Origin: Pseudomonadota bacterium
GTDB taxonomy: Bacteria > Pseudomonadota > Gammaproteobacteria > Burkholderiales > Ferrovaceae
Reading direction: 5' to 3'
Assembly (NCBI GenBank): GCA_021804705.1
Contig: JAJZHC010000045.1
Location: 1-9,049 of the forward strand
Length of the DNA: 9,049 bases
The notes under the pieces were generated by a model. It did not search any database, was not told where the DNA came from, and saw nothing but the letters and a program-made list of their open reading frames with translations. Below are positions 6,526 to 9,049 of the stretch, in pieces (within the stretch, counting starts at the first letter, position 1; every line of letters begins with the position of its first letter). The translations under genes and the position numbers were made by a program.

Positions 6526-7071
6526 TCAGAAAATCTGCAGGGGCCCCAGTGGGTTGAGGTGTTCTTCGTTTTTATGGATGGCGGGTTCGCCGCCAGTCAG
6601 CTTGTAGATGACGATGTTGTCCTTGATCAGCAGGATGCCGTTGAAGCGCCAGCCCTCGATGTTCGTCTGTCGTTTGAAGTTGAAGAAATCAACAAAAAAG
6701 TTTCCATAACGGTTGCTTTCCATGACCGCCTGGTTGATCTCATAACCTTCGCATTCCATCTTGGCCTTGATGCATTCCTGAACGCCCAGGTCCAGGTCAT
6801 GCGCGTTGATGGAGGGGCTGGGAATGAAACGACGCAGAATGTCGGAATAGTTCAGGATGGCAATGTTGGGGTTGATGTGCGGATCCAGCTTCAGGGCCTT
6901 GAGGTCCTCCACCGTGGTTTTGTGGGGGATGATGCTGTCGAACATCGTTTGCATTTCCTGGTAGCTGGTCCAGGGGTTGACGTCAGTGTTTTCCGATTGC
7001 GGCAGAATGGAACTGCAACCTGCGAGAGCTGCGATCAGCAACAGAATCCACGTCGTTTTTGGCATCATCAT
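6526..7071 (-). CDS. putative outer-membrane lipoprotein of unknown family
   Basis: I do not recognise this protein. Counting from the first of three tandem ATG codons (7071), it has 181 residues. A lipoprotein signal peptide is evident: MMMPK, hydrophobic TTWILLLIAALAG, lipobox L16-A17-G18-C19, with Ser at +2, which favours sorting to the outer membrane. The mature part contains TTVEDLKALKLDPHINPN (52-69), ILNYSDILRRFIPSPS (72-87), two further cysteines (C100, C106), an aromatic stretch NFFVDFFNFKR (124-134) and GWRFNGILLIKDNIVIYKLTGG (140-161, quoted residues in two strands). The order helical-turn then paired strands faintly recalls BamE/SmpA-like proteins, but this is a guess. The start at 7071 lies one base after the stop of the glycosyltransferase gene, so the two are probably co-translated. 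ATGs at 7068 and 7065 are equally possible; the in-frame ATG at 7101 would overlap the glycosyltransferase and spoil the signal peptide. The open frame on the opposite strand is a shadow. Confidence 0.75.
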   Translation of the reverse strand: MMMPKTTWILLLIAALAGCSSILPQSENTDVNPWTSYQEMQTMFDSIIPHKTTVEDLKALKLDPHINPNIAILNYSDILRRFIPSPSINAHDLDLGVQECIKAKMECEGYEINQAVMESNRYGNFFVDFFNFKRQTNIEGWRFNGILLIKDNIVIYKLTGGEPAIHKNEEHLNPLGPLQIF

Positions 7072-7072
7072 T

Positions 7073-8020
7073 TCAGCTCTGTTCGGATGGCGGAGGGCCA
7101 TAGCATTTTCTGATCAGATAAACGGGTCGTTGTTTGCTTTCCTCATACAGGCGACCAAGGTATTCACCAATCACGCCGATGGCGACTAGCTGCACACCGG
7201 AGAAGAAAAGGATGGCCACCATGATGGAGGGATAACCCTTGACGGGGTTACCGTAGACCCAAGTGTCTATGATGATTTTGACAGCGTACAGAAACGCAAA
7301 GAAAGATACCAGCAGTCCGAAATAGGATGACATCTTGAGTGGAATGTGGCTGAAGGAAGTGATTCCCTCCAGGGCAAAATTCCACAAGCGCCAATAATTG
7401 AAATTGGTTTGGCCTGCGTGTCGGGGCGGACGCTGGTACTGCACCTCGGCGGTTTTGAAGCCGACCCAGGCAAACAACCCTTTCATGAAGCGCCGCCGCT
7501 CTGGCAGTTGCTGGATGGCTTCGACGACGGCGCGTGACATCAGGCGGAAATCGCCGGCATTGGCGGGAATGGGAACGGTGCTCAGGCGATTGATGAAACT
7601 GTAGAACAGGTGCGCCGTGATGCGCTTGAAAAGACTGTCGCTGGCGCGGCTGGTGCGAATCGCCAGTACCACCTCGAAGCCTTCCCGCCAGCGTGCCAGA
7701 AGCTCAGGGATGAGCTCTGGCGGATCCTGCAGGTCTGCATCCATGGGGATGACCGCATCGCCCCGTGCGTGGTCCAGTCCCGCGGTCAAAGCCGCTTCCT
7801 TGCCAAAATTTCGAGACAAATCGATGACGACGATGCGCGGATCCTGCGAGCGCAGCGTCAAAAGCCGATGCAACGTGGCGTCTTCGCTGCCGTCATTGAC
7901 GCACACCATTTCCCAGTATTCGCCCAGGGGATCCAGCGCGGACCGGATGCGCTCGTAGAAGGGGCCGATGTTGGCGGCCTCATTGCGCATCGGAACGATC
8001 AGGCTGAGCGTGGGTTGCAT
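7073..8020 (-). CDS. family 2 glycosyltransferase, GtrB-like polyprenyl-phosphate sugar transferase
   Basis: Probably transfers a sugar from a nucleotide donor to undecaprenyl phosphate on the cytoplasmic face of the inner membrane. The 315 residues match the GtrB/DPM1-type class. The GT-A domain has LSLIVPMRNEAANI (5-18), VCVNDGSEDAT (39-49), LSRNFGKEAALTAGLDHARG (68-87) and the metal-binding MDADLQDPPELIP (93-105) with D94 and D96. The acceptor region contains GDFRLMSR (156-163) and ERRRFMKGLFAWVGF (174-188). Two membrane helices follow at about 233-255 and 266-287, then EYLGRLYEESKQRPVY (286-301), typical of this class. The start ATG at 8020 is where homology begins; the frame remains open to 8284 but the extra 88 residues are low-complexity and overlap gtrA. 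The Shine-Dalgarno sequence is weak. A divergent GtrA-like gene nearby supports a sugar loading and flipping role; the sugar is unknown. Confidence 0.88.
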   Translation of the reverse strand: MQPTLSLIVPMRNEAANIGPFYERIRSALDPLGEYWEMVCVNDGSEDATLHRLLTLRSQDPRIVVIDLSRNFGKEAALTAGLDHARGDAVIPMDADLQDPPELIPELLARWREGFEVVLAIRTSRASDSLFKRITAHLFYSFINRLSTVPIPANAGDFRLMSRAVVEAIQQLPERRRFMKGLFAWVGFKTAEVQYQRPPRHAGQTNFNYWRLWNFALEGITSFSHIPLKMSSYFGLLVSFFAFLYAVKIIIDTWVYGNPVKGYPSIMVAILFFSGVQLVAIGVIGEYLGRLYEESKQRPVYLIRKCYGPPPSEQS

Positions 8021-8069
8021 GGTGTCGATGATTGACGCGTGAATTGGAACGGTAAGTTCAACACCCTGT

Positions 8070-8075
8070 ATTATA
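8070..8075 (-). promoter_or_regulatory. candidate -10 box for the glycosyltransferase–lipoprotein pair
   Basis: Read on the - strand this is a perfect TATAAT, 49 bases before the glycosyltransferase ATG and inside the 97-base divergent gap. The only -35-like hexamer I find is TTGAAG, with an overlong 20-base spacer, so the promoter is tentative. On the + strand the overlapping TATTAT (8069-8074) could serve gtrA, making this a possible shared divergent promoter. Confidence 0.4.
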
Positions 8076-8105
8076 CCGCTGTTGTCAGAAAAAACCTTCA
8101 AAATC

Positions 8106-8113
8106 AAAAGGAA
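8106..8113 (+). promoter_or_regulatory. ribosome binding site deciding the gtrA start
   Basis: AAAAGGAA ends four bases before a GTG at 8118. It favours that GTG over the upstream in-frame TTG at 8082, which has no Shine-Dalgarno sequence and sits close to the candidate promoter boxes. Confidence 0.6.
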
Positions 8114-8117
8114 TGCT

Positions 8118-8525
8118 GTGCATTCGCGGGCTCGTGAAATCCTTTCGTTTGCGTTGGTGGGTTGTGTCGGGTTCTGTGTGGACGCCGGAACGGTAGTCCT
8201 GCTCACAAGACGGACAGGGCTGGATCTCGTCAGCGCCAAGGCCGTGGGGTTTTCGCTGGCCGTGAGCGCAACCTGGGCGCTCAATCGACGCTTTACCTTT
8301 GCAAAACGGGCGCATCCCCGGTGGTTGTGTGAGTGGCTGCGTTATGTCTGGGCCAATGGTCTGGGCGGGGTGGTCAACAACGGGGTTTACCTGGTCGCGA
8401 TCTTTGCCAGCCAGGGATTGGCGCAGCAACCGGCCCTGGCCGTGGCATTGGGGTCGGTGGCTGGAATGTCCTTCAATTACGGGGTTTCGCGCTGGTGGGT
8501 ATTTCGGAATCGATTTAAGCATTGA
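8118..8525 (+). CDS. GtrA-like four-helix membrane protein (putative lipid-linked sugar flippase)
   Basis: GtrA-family proteins are small inner-membrane proteins thought to move undecaprenyl-phosphate-linked sugars across the membrane. The 135 residues contain four hydrophobic segments at about 9-29, 37-55, 77-97 and 104-121. Family marks are ILSFALVGCVGFCVDAGTVV (8-27), ATWALNRRFTF (51-61), NGLGGVVNNGVYL (80-92) and SFNYGVSRWWVF (118-129), with the usual basic C-terminus. The GTG at 8118 is preferred for its Shine-Dalgarno sequence; TTG at 8082 would add 12 mostly basic residues. It is divergent from the GtrB-like transferase, whereas the two are often in tandem. No third Gtr component that would attach the sugar to its target is in the window. 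The stop codon lies inside the -35 box of the following tRNA promoter. Confidence 0.85.
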   Translation: MHSRAREILSFALVGCVGFCVDAGTVVLLTRRTGLDLVSAKAVGFSLAVSATWALNRRFTFAKRAHPRWLCEWLRYVWANGLGGVVNNGVYLVAIFASQGLAQQPALAVALGSVAGMSFNYGVSRWWVFRNRFKH

Positions 8526-8550
8526 CAGCCTATTGACACTGGCCCATAAT
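8522..8550 (+). promoter_or_regulatory. promoter of the tRNA-Tyr/Gly/Thr–tuf unit
   Basis: A perfect -35 box TTGACA (8522-8527) is separated by 17 bases from CATAAT (8545-8550), five of six matches to the -10 consensus. Transcription would start near 8557, giving a leader of about eight bases before tRNA-Tyr. The -35 box overlaps the gtrA stop codon. A second TTGACA (8533-8538) lies 11 bases downstream of the first but is too close to any -10 box to serve as its -35. The GC-containing sequence after the -10 box is compatible with stringent control (inference). Confidence 0.75.
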
Positions 8551-8564
8551 TACGGGTTCGTTTT

Positions 8565-8672
<108 letters not shown>

Positions 8673-8698
8673 CACAGGTTGCACTGGAATTCGGACGC

Positions 8699-8772
8699 GC
8701 GGGTGTAGCTCAATGGTAGAGCAGAAGCCTTCCAAGCTTACGACGAGGGTTCGATTCCCTTCACCCGCTCCA
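8699..8772 (+). tRNA. tRNA-Gly, anticodon TCC
   Basis: A 74-base cloverleaf. The acceptor stem pairs GCGGGTG (8699-8705) with CACCCGC (8762-8768), discriminator T8769 and encoded CCA at 8770-8772. The anticodon arm GCCTTCCAAGC places TCC in the loop. The T arm carries GGGTTCGATTCCC. It corresponds to E. coli glyT and lies 49 bases after tRNA-Tyr. Confidence 0.97.
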
Positions 8773-8794
8773 TGCAGAATGTGGTGAAAGCAAG

Positions 8795-8869
<75 letters not shown>

Positions 8870-8922
8870 AATGACTTAATGACGATCATCGGCGCTAGCT
8901 GAGTACTCTCAAGGAAATCGAT

Positions 8923-9049
8923 ATGGCAAAAGGTAAGTTTGAACGCACGAAGCCCCATGTCAACGTGGGGACGATTGGACACGTGGACCATGGCAAGACG
9001 ACTTTGACTGCGGCGATGACGATTGTGCTGGCGAAGAAGTTTGGTGGTG
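8923..9049 (+). CDS. tuf: elongation factor Tu (3' end outside window)
   Basis: EF-Tu is the GTPase that delivers aminoacyl-tRNA to the ribosome. The first 42 residues are visible: MAKGKFERTKPHVNVGTIGH, then the G1 P-loop GHVDHGKT at residues 19-26, then TLTAAMTIVLAKKFGG. This is characteristic of bacterial EF-Tu. AAGGA at 8911-8915 is a strong Shine-Dalgarno sequence seven bases before the ATG. I see no separate promoter in the 53 bases after tRNA-Thr, so transcription from the tRNA promoter probably reads into tuf, as in the tRNA–tufB operon of E. coli. The gene continues beyond the window. Confidence 0.97.
   Translation, partial: MAKGKFERTKPHVNVGTIGHVDHGKTTLTAAMTIVLAKKFGG

Noticed and set aside
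6559..7113. 184-codon open frame on the + strand opposite the lipoprotein gene
   Set aside because: It lacks a signal or recognisable motif, while the opposing frame has a lipobox and is joined to the glycosyltransferase operon.
8021..8284. 88-residue N-terminal extension of the glycosyltransferase
   Set aside because: The extension is low-complexity, crosses the promoter region and most of the first half of gtrA; family similarity begins at the ATG at 8020.
8900..8911. TGAG/CTCA hairpin just before the tuf ribosome binding site
   Set aside because: Only four pairs with a four-base loop; too weak to claim control of tuf translation.

Overview
The window looks like chromosomal DNA of a betaproteobacterium. 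The evidence is the order cytochrome c1 – sspA – sspB at the left edge, the tRNA-Tyr – tRNA-Gly – tRNA-Thr – tuf block at the right edge, and the very betaproteobacterial look of SspA and SspB. GC content is moderately high except in the methyltransferase gene. I cannot name the genus. There is no plasmid, phage, CRISPR or insertion-sequence signature. No gene-free stretch exceeds about 150 bases.

Left block (1-1913, + strand): the 3' part of petC (cytochrome c1), then sspA and sspB, which abut with no gap, then a solitary tRNA-Thr(UGU). SspA is an RNA-polymerase-associated regulator and SspB an adaptor that hands ssrA-tagged proteins to ClpXP, so respiratory chain, stress transcription and protein quality control sit in one probable transcription unit. 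Middle-left block (1936-3393, + strand): an AT-richer SAM-dependent methyltransferase that starts 22 bases after the tRNA, and a small secreted outer-membrane beta-barrel protein.

Central block (3446-6522, + strand): gnd, zwf and pgl with overlapping reading frames, giving the complete oxidative pentose phosphate branch from glucose 6-phosphate to ribulose 5-phosphate. Both dehydrogenases carry sequence signs of NAD rather than NADP preference, and the Zwf protein differs from the family consensus at three positions close to the active site and cofactor.

Right block: on the - strand, a membrane-anchored GtrB-like glycosyltransferase followed one base later by an unrecognised lipoprotein gene. 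Divergent from these is a GtrA-like membrane protein. Together they suggest a system that loads sugar on undecaprenyl phosphate and flips it for envelope modification. After gtrA comes a good stable-RNA promoter, the tRNA-Tyr/Gly/Thr cluster and the start of tuf (EF-Tu). The most unusual structures are a terminator-like hairpin that includes the 3' CCA end of tRNA-Tyr, and the separation of tRNA-Thr(UGU) by about 6.65 kb from the tRNA–tuf cluster that it directly joins in E. coli.
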